A stretch of DNA of 64,000 nt from Eudromia elegans. Taxonomy: Eukaryota; Chordata; Aves; Tinamiformes; Tinamidae. The position numbers and the translations under genes were made by a program. The stretch covers positions 248,001 to 312,000 of the forward strand of contig PTEX01000206.1 of assembly GCA_003342815.1 (NCBI GenBank), written 5' to 3'. Under the pieces are notes generated by a model. The model made no database searches. It was not told the origin of the DNA and saw only the letters and a list, made by a program, of their open reading frames with translations. Shown here piece by piece: positions 28,187 to 38,672 of this stretch (position 1 is the stretch's first letter; every line of letters begins with the position of its first letter).

Positions 28187-28500
28187 TCGTGTTGACGTCT
28201 CCTTTGGCCGTGTCCCCGTCCTTTCATGCTTGGCCCCTTCTCCCCTGATGCGGTGGCTCTGCCGCAGGGTCTCAGCACAGAGCACTGCAGGCCCCGAGCT
28301 GCGGTTACGTGGCCTTAGCCGACCTGCCTCCTTCTGGCATCGCCTCTACGCCGGAGTCAGCACAAAGACATGAGAAATGGTTGGACATTGTCGGTTCACC
28401 TGGTGTCTGCTGCCTTTCCGTGACGCTGCTCGAGCGTGGCGGGTTTCCCTGCTTGTCGTGTGGAGGAAATGCTGCCATCCACGGGGTCCGGATTAGAAGT
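28187..28500. other. CpG-rich patch in the RSPO2 intron
   Basis: GC-rich sequence with scattered CpG (GATGCGGTGGCTCTGCCGC, CTACGCCGGAGTC, GCTCGAGCGTGGCGGG). Short frames on both strands have no recognisable domain. It is one of a series of such patches between 18.5 and 33.3 kb. Confidence 0.35.
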
Positions 28501-28886
28501 GCAGCCCTATGAGAGTGATTTACAAGCACACAGCATGTAGCTCCCACAAGGGTGAATGAAACCAAGAGGTGCAAAGGGGCATTTCTCACGGTCTGCCACT
28601 ATCTGGAGACATCGTTAGGCCTTTGCTGATAGCAGTGGAAAATCTGCATACAAAAACATTGTGGAGAGAAATAGCTGCAAACGTTTAAGCCCCATTATTC
28701 AGTAGTCATCCATAGAAGAGGAAAAGGTTTTAAATAAAGATGGGACAATTAAACACTTTGAAATATCTAAAATAAAATAGTAATTTTTATGGGTGAACTC
28801 TGAAAAAAAAAAGTAGGAAAATTAAAACTTTTTTTAAGCTTTAAATGTAAATCCTTACTGCCCTCATGTGGAGGTATACTGTGGGA

Positions 28887-28910
28887 TTTTGTTTTGTTTT
28901 GTTTTGTTTT
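28887..28910. repeat. (TTTTG)n simple repeat
   Basis: Four to five tandem copies of a TTTTG unit, nearly perfect. Confidence 0.85.
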
Positions 28911-29310
28911 TCAATCTGTTGAAAGTAGAAATGGACCAGTCCGTCACAAGAGCAGGAAATACTCTCACTTGACAACTAAACCAATTCTGTAGAGCTAATG
29001 CAAGGATCACCCACAGCACGACAGGGATGTATTTAGTAACTTATACGCAGAAAAAGTGCCCATGGCAAGTTCTTGTATTCTCTTTCTGTGTGAATACACT
29101 TGTTCTGTTTTATTTCTGAAATACCAGGAGTGCCCTGAGTGTTAGCACTGTGCTGCCCAAGCTGGGGGAGGATGCAGTACCTTTTGAGCTCAGGATGTGG
29201 GACAAAACAGGGAAACAGGTTTCCTAATCATATGTATATCTGTGACTCTCCACTGTATGGGCAATTGCTGTTAAACTGCTATTAAAACAGAAGTCTCTAT
29301 GTATTACTGT

Positions 29311-29356
29311 AAGTAAGTAACTAACTAACTAACTAAATAAATAAATAAATAAATAT
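29311..29356. repeat. Tetranucleotide microsatellite (TAAG/TAAC/TAAA)n
   Basis: Tandem 4-base units pass from AAGT to AACT to AAAT over about 46 bases, ending in TATACACAC. This compound microsatellite is likely to vary in length between individuals. Confidence 0.9.
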
Positions 29357-29829
29357 ACACACTCATATATGCACATATACCCACACCTACATTTCAGGAA
29401 TTCAGGTTGGAATTGCATCGTTAGTTTTATGTTACTGTGCCATTAAAACCGGTTACACCTTGCAGGCTACTAACAATATTTCTCTGCATGTTAGTTGAGC
29501 AACCCCAACCATGGACAAGTGAGCAAGGCATAGGAAAGTTTTGTGAATAGCACTCCAAAGATGTCATGGTGATAACAGCTCCTTAGTGGAATATACAGAC
29601 TAATTCACTGGCAGTTTATAAAACAAGCAACAAAGCCGAGTTCCTAACGTGTTTTCATTGTGATGAAGAGTTTGACCAAATGCAACCCTTTTTTAGGCAG
29701 TGGGAGGTAAAAATACTTTCTAAGGAAAGAGAGAAAAGTGCATGAATTTGAAGGAGTGTTTAGTTAGCATGGAAGGGAAGAGCTAACAGAGTTCCTGTAT
29801 TCCTGAAGGCCTTTACAGGAACAGGAATG

Positions 29830-29960
29830 CAGTCGGCGTGGCCGGGGAGCTGGCTGGGCCCGCGCGGGTGCCGCTGCCCCGCTGCCCTCCCTCTGGACGC
29901 CGGGAGATGATCTCTCCTGCCTGGTAATCCCCAGGGCTTCGGAGTGGGGGGCCTGGAGCA
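29830..29960. other. CpG-rich patch in the RSPO2 intron
   Basis: GTCGGCGTGGCCGGGGAGC and CCCGCGCGGGTGCCGCTGCC mark a GC-rich block of about 130 bases. Two minus-strand frames of 68 and 75 codons here look compositional, with no domain. Confidence 0.4.
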
Positions 29961-30189
29961 AGGCACTGGGAAGCTGCTCCTGCGCCTGCACTATTGCTGC
30001 TCAGCAGACCCTGGGCTCAGTGGAAGTTCTTGCACATGGGAACCTCAGCAACGCTTGCTTTAACTCTCTGGTCTTTATACGGTCACCCCTTTTTCTGCTA
30101 ATCTCTGATCTCTGTTGCGTTCCAGTAGCAATATGGCAGCCAATTGCTAGCCACGAAACACCTTTCTGCATTCAGTTTTATGTTTAAAG

Positions 30190-30435
30190 TAGCAGCTGGA
30201 GCGTGGAGCCGCGTTACCCCCACTAAGCAGCCAGACTTCCTCCATGCAAATGCACACTGTCCGTAAGCACAGGAGCTCGCCCTGGACCGCCGCGCTCCTG
30301 CCAGAGCCGAGGGGCTCCCGGACAGCGGGACAGGCCCCGGGTACGCACAGGGACGACCCGCTGCTCGCTGCTGCCTGGGGGCACCGCGGGCACAGGGACG
30401 GTGGCGGCTGAAACGTGGCCGTGTCTTCACTGCAC
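30190..30435. other. CpG-rich patch in the RSPO2 intron
   Basis: A 240-base block with many CpG (GACCGCCGCGCTCCTGCC, GGCACCGCGGGCACAGGGACG). A 119-codon frame on the minus strand (30,098-30,457) has no recognisable domain and a basic, Arg-rich composition typical of translated GC-rich DNA. Confidence 0.4.
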
Positions 30436-30644
30436 AGTGACGTGGGACAGCACGCAAAGCTGTTACCTGCTTCCTTTCCTTTTTACTTTAAGGTATCCCA
30501 TCGGGAGCATGCTGACAATTTGGTTTGATGTCTGCGTTAGAGCGGATTACTATTAGAGTTTTGAGAAATAGATGCCATGTGGGGTGTGTGCCATTTTACC
30601 TCTGCATTCCAGAATCCCCAGAGGAAAAAAGAAGAGATCTTTTC

Positions 30645-31035
30645 ACAGAATGGTTGAGGTTGGAAGGGACCCCTAGAGATCATCTAGTCCAACCCCCTGC
30701 TCCAGCAGGGACACCCAGAGCACGAGGCATAGGGTGGCATCCAGGCAGGTTTGAAGATCTCCAGAGAAGGAGACTCCACAACCTCTCTGGGCAGCCTGTT
30801 CCAGGGCTCTGTCACCCTCACAGGAAAGAAGTTCCTCGTCACATGGAGAGGGAACTGCCTGTGTCTCTTACCCCCTGTCCTGTCATTGCCCACCACCGAG
30901 AAGAGTTTGGCCCCCTCCTCCCCCCAGGTGCTTATACATATTTATGTATATATATCTCAATATACATACTAAGGTACTTTCTCCCCCCAGGTACTTATAC
31001 ATATTGATCAGATCCCCTCTCAGTCTTCTCAGTCT
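30645..31035 (-). mobile_element. CR1 LINE 3' fragment, about 390 bases, with an internal duplication
   Basis: The inverted 3' end reads CACAGAATGGTTGAGGTTGG, AAGGGACCCCTAGAGATC, CTAGTCCAACCCCCTGCTCC, continuing to GGAAAGAAGTTCCTCGTC and AGTTTGGCCCCCTCC. The word CCCCCAGGTGCTTATACAT at 30,921 is repeated as CCCCCAGGTACTTATACAT near 30,985, separated by TA-rich filler. The element then resumes with TGATCAGATCCCCTCTCAG. A 160-codon plus-strand frame crossing this copy is not a gene. Confidence 0.93.
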
Positions 31036-32234
31036 TTTACTACCTTACTATTAGAGTAAGCATTTGCAGCACAGCACAGAGAAAGCAAGATGTGCTGCTG
31101 ATTGCAAATTATTTTGTTGTTAATGTTAATTGGAACATAAAGAGAAAAAGCTCAGAATCTACAATTACTTAGTAAACACTATAGCAAAACCCCAGTAAAG
31201 CTCTAATTGATTCCATTGGTGTCTCCACTAGGACGGTTATCAGTCATTTCAAATTGTTTCTCCTCCTTTACTACTTCCTTCAGGTTAAAAATTTTGGGGT
31301 ATTTAAAGTACGAGATAGAATAATTGAAACCATCTTGTAATGCCACTTCGTGTCAAGTCCTCCATCTCTCTGACCTCATTAGGTGCGCCTAGTTATTAGA
31401 TACACTGTTACTAAAGAGTTTTAACTTAAAAGCTGCTTTGATTAATGATTGGTTGGACTGAGGTTTTACTGTGCAGGATTAACTAGATTTAAAAATGGCA
31501 AGATGCCATAGTAGCGTTAATGCCAGACTTTAATGAGAAGCAGAGGTAAACTGAACTCATGTTCTCATTACTTTTATGTCCTGTCCTATTGCCGCTACTA
31601 TTCTGAGTGAAGAGCAGCCTGGTGATATATTGCTCACAAATATGGAATGTTAACTATATCCGTGTATTTTAATGAATCTTAAACGTTGTTAATTTTAGAA
31701 TTAGATTCATTATCTCAGTGTTATTATCGAGTAGATAAAAATGTTTCATATTGATTTGATTTTAGTTAAGAAACAATATAGAAGACACTATCATACTGAC
31801 AAACATTTCTCCCAGTTAACACTATCAGTGTTAACTATCAATGTAGCTGAAAATACACTTTTCACATTATTGCATTGCCTGCTACTTGAATTTCCTTCTA
31901 CTTTCATCTTCATTTAGTTCTCCTGAGGGTTTATAGAGATGACAGCTCTAGGGAACTCTGTCTCCGGGGATTTTTTCCACTGATCACGTATTGCACTGCT
32001 GATACTGCTGATAAAACCCAGACAATTCTCACTCAACCTAAAGCTCAGCCATGTCCTTAAATCTTACCAAAGCAGACAGGATTTAAATATATGCAGTGCT
32101 GAAGCAGAGTTTTTGTATCTAGCAGATTTTCAGTCCATGGTATCTTTGCAGAGTGTGAGGGGTTTTTTTTCCCTTGTGTTTCGTTGTGTTCCTTTCCCAA
32201 TTTCCTGATCTGGGTTGTTCTCCAGAAGCAGTGA

Positions 32235-32590
32235 ACTTCCAACACGGCGGTGCTGGACACACGAGCGTGTAGCGGAGCCTTGGTTCCCGCACAGCAACGC
32301 GCGGTGGGAACGAGGCGCCGTCACGCAGCAGCAGTCGTGGCAGCTCTTCACGGAAGGGACCCCGTTTCTGCCAAAGCGTGTAGGACCAAATCCGTGGGCC
32401 GTAATGCCTGATTTCTCATTGAAGTCATGGATATATTGGACTTGACTTAAATAGGATTACTCACCCGAGGAAATTCACGCAAGGGTCTCAGGCAGACGTC
32501 CAGCTCTCGGAGGGATGAGGCTACGTACGCACTCGCTTGGCTCCGGGCCCTCGTCCAGAGCACAATTTCGCTTGCGTGAGTTATCGTGTT
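32235..32590. other. CpG-rich patches just upstream of the last RSPO2 exon
   Basis: Two blocks (32,235-32,370 and 32,460-32,590) carry dense CpG (CAACACGGCGGTGCTGG, CAACGCGCGGTGGGAACG, CGTACGCACTCGCTTGGC). They lie 260-600 bases upstream of the terminal exon. No promoter or exon can be supported from sequence. Confidence 0.4.
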
Positions 32591-32853
32591 GAAACGGGGA
32601 TCTACATAAGCGTTGTTACTCATACCAACAGAGCTGTGTGTGGACAAGTGTTGACAGTCAGCGATCTGACTTCCTTTTCTACCATATTGAAAATTTCTGT
32701 TTCCAGTGATATCAAAATTTATTAGCTAAGTATTACATTTGCACTCGCCATCAATAATTCCCTGGTCACTGAGTTTTTTTCTTCCTTCTAATATTACCTT
32801 TGTATTCTTTTCTTAGTTGACTTATTCATATAATTGTGTTTTTCCTTGCTTAG

Positions 32854-32963
32854 GAAGAAGGACAACAAAAACGAAGGACAAGAAAAAGAAGAAAAAGAAT
32901 TTGATGGAAAGGGCTCAGAAGCAGCACAGCATCTTTCTAGCTACAGACAAAACAAGCCAGTAA
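32854..32963 (+). CDS. RSPO2: RSPO2 last coding exon: basic C-terminal tail and stop
   Basis: This short terminal exon follows a TTTTTCCTTGCTTAG acceptor and opens with two bases that complete the split Gly codon. It encodes RRTTKTKD, a run of six Lys, then NLMERAQKQHSIFLATDKTS and a final Gln before TAA at 32,961-32,963. Human RSPO2, as I recall it, ends with a similar Lys/Arg-rich stretch followed by LIERAQEQHSVFLATDRANQ, so the identification is secure. The tail is low complexity and strongly basic and is the heparan-sulfate-binding end of the protein. Outside the ERAQ-QHS-FLATD core the basic stretch differs from human at many positions, as expected for a loosely constrained charged tail. 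The exon lies 32.7 kb from the previous one. Confidence 0.95.
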
Positions 32964-33214
32964 AGACTTGATTTTTTTTTTTAATATATATTTTGCAAAG
33001 TGCACAAAAGCTGCTATATGCTCCTGCCCATGGATGCACTATGATTCAGCTGCTTTGACAGTATTGGTGGCAAATAACTTGTGAAAAAAAGCCCACAAGC
33101 TTGTTTGTTTTATTTATATATTTTTTTATTTTATTTTCCCCTCTTGTGTTTGACCTGGAGAGCTCAAGGTCAGGAGCGCACTGAGTTGAATCAGTGGAAG
33201 TGGTGCTGAAGCAG

Positions 33215-33310
33215 GTCCAGGGGCCCGCGCGAGCGCACGTGCGCGCCCGGCGTGGAGCAGGACGGGGATCCCGTGTCACCGCTGGGCGACGGGAGCGCAT
33301 CCAAGGAACA
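33215..33310. other. CpG-dense block with an alternating purine-pyrimidine core, RSPO2 3' UTR
   Basis: The core GCGCGAGCGCACGTGCGCGC alternates G/C and R/Y steps nearly perfectly, a pattern known to favour left-handed Z-DNA. It contains the E-box CACGTG. It lies about 250 bases past the RSPO2 stop codon in otherwise AT-rich sequence. Function is unknown. Confidence 0.5.
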
Positions 33311-33564
33311 AAGCGGGAGCCTTGGATGTGTCGGCACCGTTGCATTTATGGCCTTTCTTCCTCCCATCCGTACCCTTCAAGAGAACACGGACATGGCTTA
33401 CCTAGGACTTCCCTACCTGGCGTTAACACGCTGTGTTCGCGGCACCCGTTATATCAAACGAGCTGCACAATGAAACTGCTCTGAGACGGCACCACCGGAG
33501 GCACTGCTTACAGTTCCAGAAGCACAACAGACCCCACGTGTACATATTACTCTGTATACATATA

Positions 33565-33570
33565 AATAAA
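33565..33570 (+). terminator. RSPO2: Candidate RSPO2 polyadenylation signal AATAAA
   Basis: This is the first canonical AATAAA hexamer downstream of the RSPO2 stop codon. It sits in an A/T-rich setting and is followed by T-rich sequence. Later hexamers at 34,025 and 34,932 are alternatives, so use of this one is an inference. Confidence 0.35.
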
Positions 33571-35276
33571 CATATTTACTGTACATCTATGCATTTTTAT
33601 GTATGATACATTATACGTGTTGAAAGTTATGTCCTGTTGGTTCCAGTAATATACTTTAAAATAATCCAGGAAATGTTTACTTTTTACTGTGTTTTAAATA
33701 TCTGCTCATCTCTCAATATCTCAACTATCTCTCAATAGTTACAAACCATGATTCTTTCTCATTTGTAAAGCACGTTCAGATGGCTAAACCGCCCTGCAAG
33801 GGCCCTCACAGGGGAACATCAGCCCAGAAATACATTTGCCAGACCCCAAACTCAGATACTTTCTGCTATTCTGCTGTCTCAGCCCCAGTCTCAGCCCCTA
33901 CACTTCTCAGAGAAAGAAGTGCAGCTTTTTAAAGATGAAGCATGATGATAATAGATGTTTTGAGTGTCAAGAAGAATATAACATGGATATCTCTTAGTAT
34001 CTAAGATTGTATTTGTAGCTTTTCAAATAAAATGCACAGTATTTTATTTCTGTTAGCTTCGATCCACTCAGATGCAGCAATTGAGTACCTAAATAATGGG
34101 GAAATACCAGAAAAATCTGTGCAAATTCAGAAGTATAGCAAACACCAGTATAAGTTACCAATGTGGCTAGTTATTTATAGAAGTTCAATATATTTCATCT
34201 GCATCTGTTCACTTTGGCATTTTCCTTGTAGGCGAATTAAAAGGGCTCAGGATGTGTAAACTAGTAGCCTGCACTATTGGGCTTGCATTCAAAGAGATTT
34301 TCACAGATGGCCTCAAAAAGTCCCCATGAAAATGGCTGAAATTTCTGCTGCTACGTACAGATGTGTTCCAGTCCTAGGACTGGAACTGTCCTTGCCTTAT
34401 TACCTTCACAAACCAAGGAGAAGATAAATGGCCCCCTGAAAACCTTCTTGTCGTAGACTTTAGGAAAATCTCATGAATTTCAGTCTTAGTTTTACAAGTT
34501 TTATGGTTTATAAATAAACTAGGGAAATAAAGCATCTCTAAGCACAAATATATCCAGATGTAGCTAGCAGAAGTGTTGCTACAAAAAATGCAGTAGTTAG
34601 CCATACATAAGTGTTCTGTGAAACTGCTTGTGAACTTCCACTTAACCATGAAGTGTTCATCTTCTCTCATTTAGACTGAGTTCATATTTACCTAGGGCAC
34701 AATATTGTTAAGGACAGTAAGATTGTTTTGATCCTGGGCTGCCAATTTGGACTTTAAATGGTTTACTTTAGAAACAAGGACAGTAAGAACTGTGGTTGCC
34801 TGTTTGTTTGCTGTCGGTTTAGTTATCAAATTTGGCTGCAAATGCAGTTAATAAAATGTCCACATAAAATCCTTCTAGTAATGGCCACAGATATTGTATT
34901 AGGCATGTCATGAACATAACGCTACAAAATACAATAAAGTGTTGTTGCAAGCTTCTGAGTAAAATATTTTGGTCCTTTTAATATAAGGAGTGTATTTCGT
35001 CTCAATGGACTGCACCTAGAGGAGTCAGAAAAGGTGCATGGATGCAGTTTTTCTCCCACTGGAGTGGGAAATTTAGGGATTTTCTAATTGTGGTTGATAC
35101 CTACATCATATTTGAAAAGATCACATCCTTTCTCCAGTTCGGTATATTAGCAATACATTGAATTGACTTGTCCCAGGCATCAGAGTTTCTTTGAGCATCC
35201 CTGACAAAGGCCCTCACGTATAGCTGCTTCTTCCCCCTAGACACCTGCCCAGTGTGTGCTTTGCACTGGACATTTC

Positions 35277-35375
35277 AGAGAATCATGCAGGTCCTGAAGC
35301 TGGGAAGAATGTTGAGAGGTCACCTAGTCCCAACCTCCCTTTGCAGTAGGACCAACCTCAAAGTTAAATCAGCTA
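35277..35375 (-). mobile_element. CR1 LINE 3' tail, old
   Basis: AGAATCATGCAGGTCCTGAA, TGTTGAGAGGTCACCTAG and TCCCAACCTCCCTTTGCAG correspond to the inverted CR1 3' end. The sequence to about 35,830 may continue the element but is too diverged to assign. Confidence 0.65.
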
Positions 35376-36097
35376 CGCCCTGACCTTTCTCATCCTGAGG
35401 GGCCCAAAGCTGCATGTGGTACCACTGAAGTTCCTCCTGAGCAGAGAAGGGCCGATACTTCTCCTTCCTTGGCCTCCAGAAATACCGTGGCTTTCATAAC
35501 TCTGAGATATCTGGAGCACCAGTAACACCTCTGAACAGGGCCTGCTTTACACCACTGATTCCAGATTTTCCAGCAGATATTATTTCCAGGTAAAGGGAGG
35601 ATTAAAAGATTTTGAAAGCTGGATATCACAAAGGGTTGTGGCACTCCACCACTTAATTCCTTTAAGTCTGGTATGGAAAAGGCTTTTAAAGATCTTACTT
35701 TCTTCCTGGTGAGCAGCTAACCTGCTATGGGTTCTACCTGCGAGCTGGAACCTGAACCTGGCCATTTCCCTCAAACACTGGAAGGCCATGGAAGAGCTGA
35801 ATTTTGGGGAATCAGCAGTCTGCACAATATTTTTATGTTCCTAATTTAACCATAAGCTATTGGAAATTTGTTTAAAACTGCAAAAAGGTTGAAGTTAATA
35901 GGATAAAGAAGTAATTGCAAGAAGTATTATTTTACACTGGTTTGTAAAAAGGTTTTTTTCCCCAAACATGCAATCTTCTAAACCTTTTTTATCTTTCCCA
36001 GGACAGACAATTGCATAGCCCACTTTATATGGAGGACCCCTGTATCCTCAGCATGCCCTACCTTACCCTAGCCTTCTGGTATGTCTCTCTAAATTAA

Positions 36098-36128
36098 AGA
36101 CAAAACAAAATAAAACAAAACAAAAAAA
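36098..36128. repeat. A-rich (CAAAA)n simple repeat
   Basis: Irregular tandem CAAAA/TAAAA units. They may be the remnant of a poly(A)-like tail, but no element is recognisable beside them. Confidence 0.7.
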
Positions 36129-37849
36129 GCAGGTGTTAATTTAAAGAAAATTTTGTGCTACAGTGGATCTCACCTGTTCCTGCTAATGAAGAATTATTGT
36201 TACATGTCCCTGCAAACTCCTCTCAGTTTTTTGATTATTTCTTTATCAAGAACCCTGCCCTGCACCTGACAACATTTCTTCCATTAGTCTCTGCCCAAGA
36301 GTAAGGAAGCTACCTTAAATATAGGAAGTTTTAGATAAGCTTGACTTGCAGGACACCTGAGAGAAGGACAAGCCGGCAGTTTTAAGTGCAGTTGCACTCA
36401 GAAGTGAAGAATTATGTTAGAAAAATAAGTCTAGGAACAGCACCCTAAATGAGTCCCATCTTTATCCCATTGTGTAACTTTTTCTGACATTTTTTTATAT
36501 GAAAACTAGCTGCATTTGTGCCTAATGAAATCAACCTGAACTCAAGTGGCCTTGGAGCCTTACCTAGGAGCAATGACTGTTCCACCGTCACTGTGTCTGC
36601 TGGAAAAGGGCTGCCCAGGCTCGTTGTTTTCAAGTTTTGTCTTCAGTGGCACTCGTGTAATCTTGTTGACTTTAATTGGGCAATAGCAACGAAACTAACT
36701 AATAGCTTATAAACCACAAATGAATAAATGCTGAAAATGAGGCTGATTTGTTTTTCCCCAGTCACTCTCAAAATAGAAATGCTGCTCAAGAAAACAAAGT
36801 GATTGCCCAAACAGTGGCAGTCTGACAATATGTCGTGGCCTGAAAATATGTCTTAGCTTCCCCCCCCAGACTTTCAGGGGCTTTCTGGGAACGACAAGAG
36901 CATAATTTTTATCAGAGGTTTTGCTCTTTTTGCTCTTTCTGAGGGTGTTTGAAGGTAGTGATTGCCATGTACACAACGAGGCCCTCAGCTGCAGCAGGGC
37001 TGCTGCTCTTTCCTCCAGAATTGCTGCAGTCTTTATCTGAGTGCTCTCTGGTGATATATACACAGAAAAACTCAGGAACACAGACTGAAACCACAGGATT
37101 TCTCACTCCCAGTTTGGAACTCTCCTTTTGGCCTTATGTTCCTCGTTACACAGTGGCCTGGCTGCAGCAGGAGCAGTAAACAGGGCTTCTGCCACAAATG
37201 TCTTACAGTCTGCTTGTTTTCTTGGCTGGGCCGCGTGGATTCAAACTTTCTCGGGCTGGTTCTAATCATTTCTTTTGTGATCAGATCTTCTTCTCCCTTG
37301 AAAGTCAAAGACAAGCGTCAGAACAGGCAAATGACTCATGAGAGAAGAGCAGTGAGCTGCCAGCTCAGGTGAATGAGGTGAGGACACGGTTTCAGCCCGG
37401 GAGTCCCGTGCTCACATTTATGGCACACCCGGTCCTTCACTCTTCGCTTGCAAATGCCTCCTCAGCTCTTCTGAATCTGTGCTTGGGAAATGTGCTTATC
37501 TACATTGGAGAGAAAACTCGGGCCCCAACTCAGTGCCATGACCCCTCTTCCAAAGGAAGTCCCTCCATTTTAGGTAAGAGTGCTGTGCTTCTTGTCCTGA
37601 TAGTGGTGTCTATTCCTGCCCTTCTGTGCTTATGAAAAACATCTTTTCTAATGTTTTAGGAAATGTCCTAGAAAATGTTATAAGGATGGGTGCTACATGA
37701 GTGGTGGGGAGCTCTAGAGGCCCCTCACAGAACTACGTGAGGAAGAAAGCGGCAGGTAAGCTTGTGCACGGATCTCGGGGGACCTCAGGCTCGAGCCAGC
37801 GGCTGCAGTTCATCTCACGGCCACCATTGCCTGTGAGGAGTGATAATGG

Positions 37850-38175
37850 AAACGGCCTTCACCTGCAGGAAGGCTAAAGGAGAACCAGTCAAAGCTCACA
37901 AGATCATGATGGCTGTGGATAAGGTGAATGTAAGAATGCAATACATCAAATCCTGTCATAGCGTATCAAGGGAGCAGTGCTGAAGCGCACAGGAGATAGA
38001 TGTAAAACAGATAAGAAAGTATTTTCACACAGCACGTAGGAAACACCTGGAATTTGTTACCACAAAAGACCACAGAAGTCTGACCTAGTCCTGGGGACTA
38101 AGGCTAGGACTAAGTGACCACGGAGCCCCTCCAAAGATTTCTAGTCTGGATTTTTATGCAGTTGTGCTAGTGATT
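37850..38175 (+). mobile_element. Ancient CR1/L3-like LINE 3' fragment
   Basis: ACAAGATCATGATGGCTGTG, GATAAGGTGAATGTAAG, AAGAAAGTATTTTCACACAG, CACGTAGGAAACACCTGG and AATTTGTTACCACAAAAGAC follow, in order, the 3' region of ancient amniote CR1-clade LINEs (reverse-transcriptase C-terminus into the 3' UTR). It is strongly diverged and has no open frame. Confidence 0.65.
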
Positions 38176-38550
38176 CCTGAATGCCAAAGGACAGTATTTT
38201 AAAAGTCTGTACTGATATGCCCAAGGTTCAGAATTATGTTTCTTCTGGTTATAAATAAGAGCTGCAACTCTGGTTAATTTCTATGCTTGTCCATACAAAT
38301 AATTCAGTACAAGGATTTGATTTTTTTCCTTCTCTTTCTTCCTCTTCCCTCCTGATTCCTAGTGCTCCCTAGACCGTAGCTCGGGGACTCCCATGAGCTC
38401 TAGCCTGCAGATGCTCTGCAATATGTAGCTGACTTGCAGATGTTTTGGCATGTATTTCCTAGCGAGGCAGCCAGCCACTCTGAAGAAAAACCAGATGTTG
38501 TTCAGAGAGAGCACGAGAAAGTACGTAGTGCATGCACTATGGAAAAAAAA

Positions 38551-38672
38551 GTATATCTATATATATACACTTTATATATATACACACACTTTATATATAT
38601 ATATTCTTACATAAATATATATAAAATATATACATAAATATAAATATATATATATAAATACAATATATATTC
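38551..38672. repeat. TA-rich microsatellite
   Basis: About 120 bases of (TA)n with interspersed CACACA and TAAATA units. It is low complexity and likely unstable in length. Confidence 0.85.

Larger units (their letters stand above)
164..32853 (+). other. RSPO2: RSPO2 last intron (32,690 bases)
   Basis: This phase 1 intron runs from a GTGAGT donor to a TTGCTTAG acceptor. Most of it is AT-rich and unique-looking. The supportable content is CR1 LINE fragments of several ages (about 1147, 5958, 6700, 7480, 8760, 10,030, 16,285, possibly 24,190, and 30,645), small simple repeats, and short CpG-rich patches mainly after 18.5 kb. No open frame inside it has recognisable domains or convincing flanking splice sites, so I see no nested gene. 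Long introns of developmental signalling genes often carry enhancers, but conservation data would be needed to locate any here. The segments 1250-5950, 10,390-16,280, 16,490-24,190 and 25,700-28,200 hold nothing else that I can name. Confidence 0.85.
32964..33570 (+). other. RSPO2: RSPO2 3' UTR, proximal part
   Basis: The sequence after the stop codon runs without a recognisable gene to an AATAAA hexamer at 33,565-33,570, which gives a UTR of about 600 bases if that site is used. It contains T-rich stretches (32,970-32,995 and 33,105-33,135) and a strikingly CpG-rich block at about 33,215-33,310. Further AATAAA hexamers at 34,025 and 34,932 could define longer UTR forms. The true 3' end cannot be fixed from sequence alone. 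Confidence 0.5.

Noticed and set aside
30098-30457. 119-codon Arg/Cys-containing frame on the - strand
   Set aside because: GC-rich patch translation without domain or splice context.
30525-31007. 160-codon frame on the + strand
   Set aside because: Mostly the antisense of a CR1 3' end fused to unique sequence.
36707-37081. 124-codon frame on the - strand
   Set aside because: No recognisable domain and several overlapping frames on both strands.
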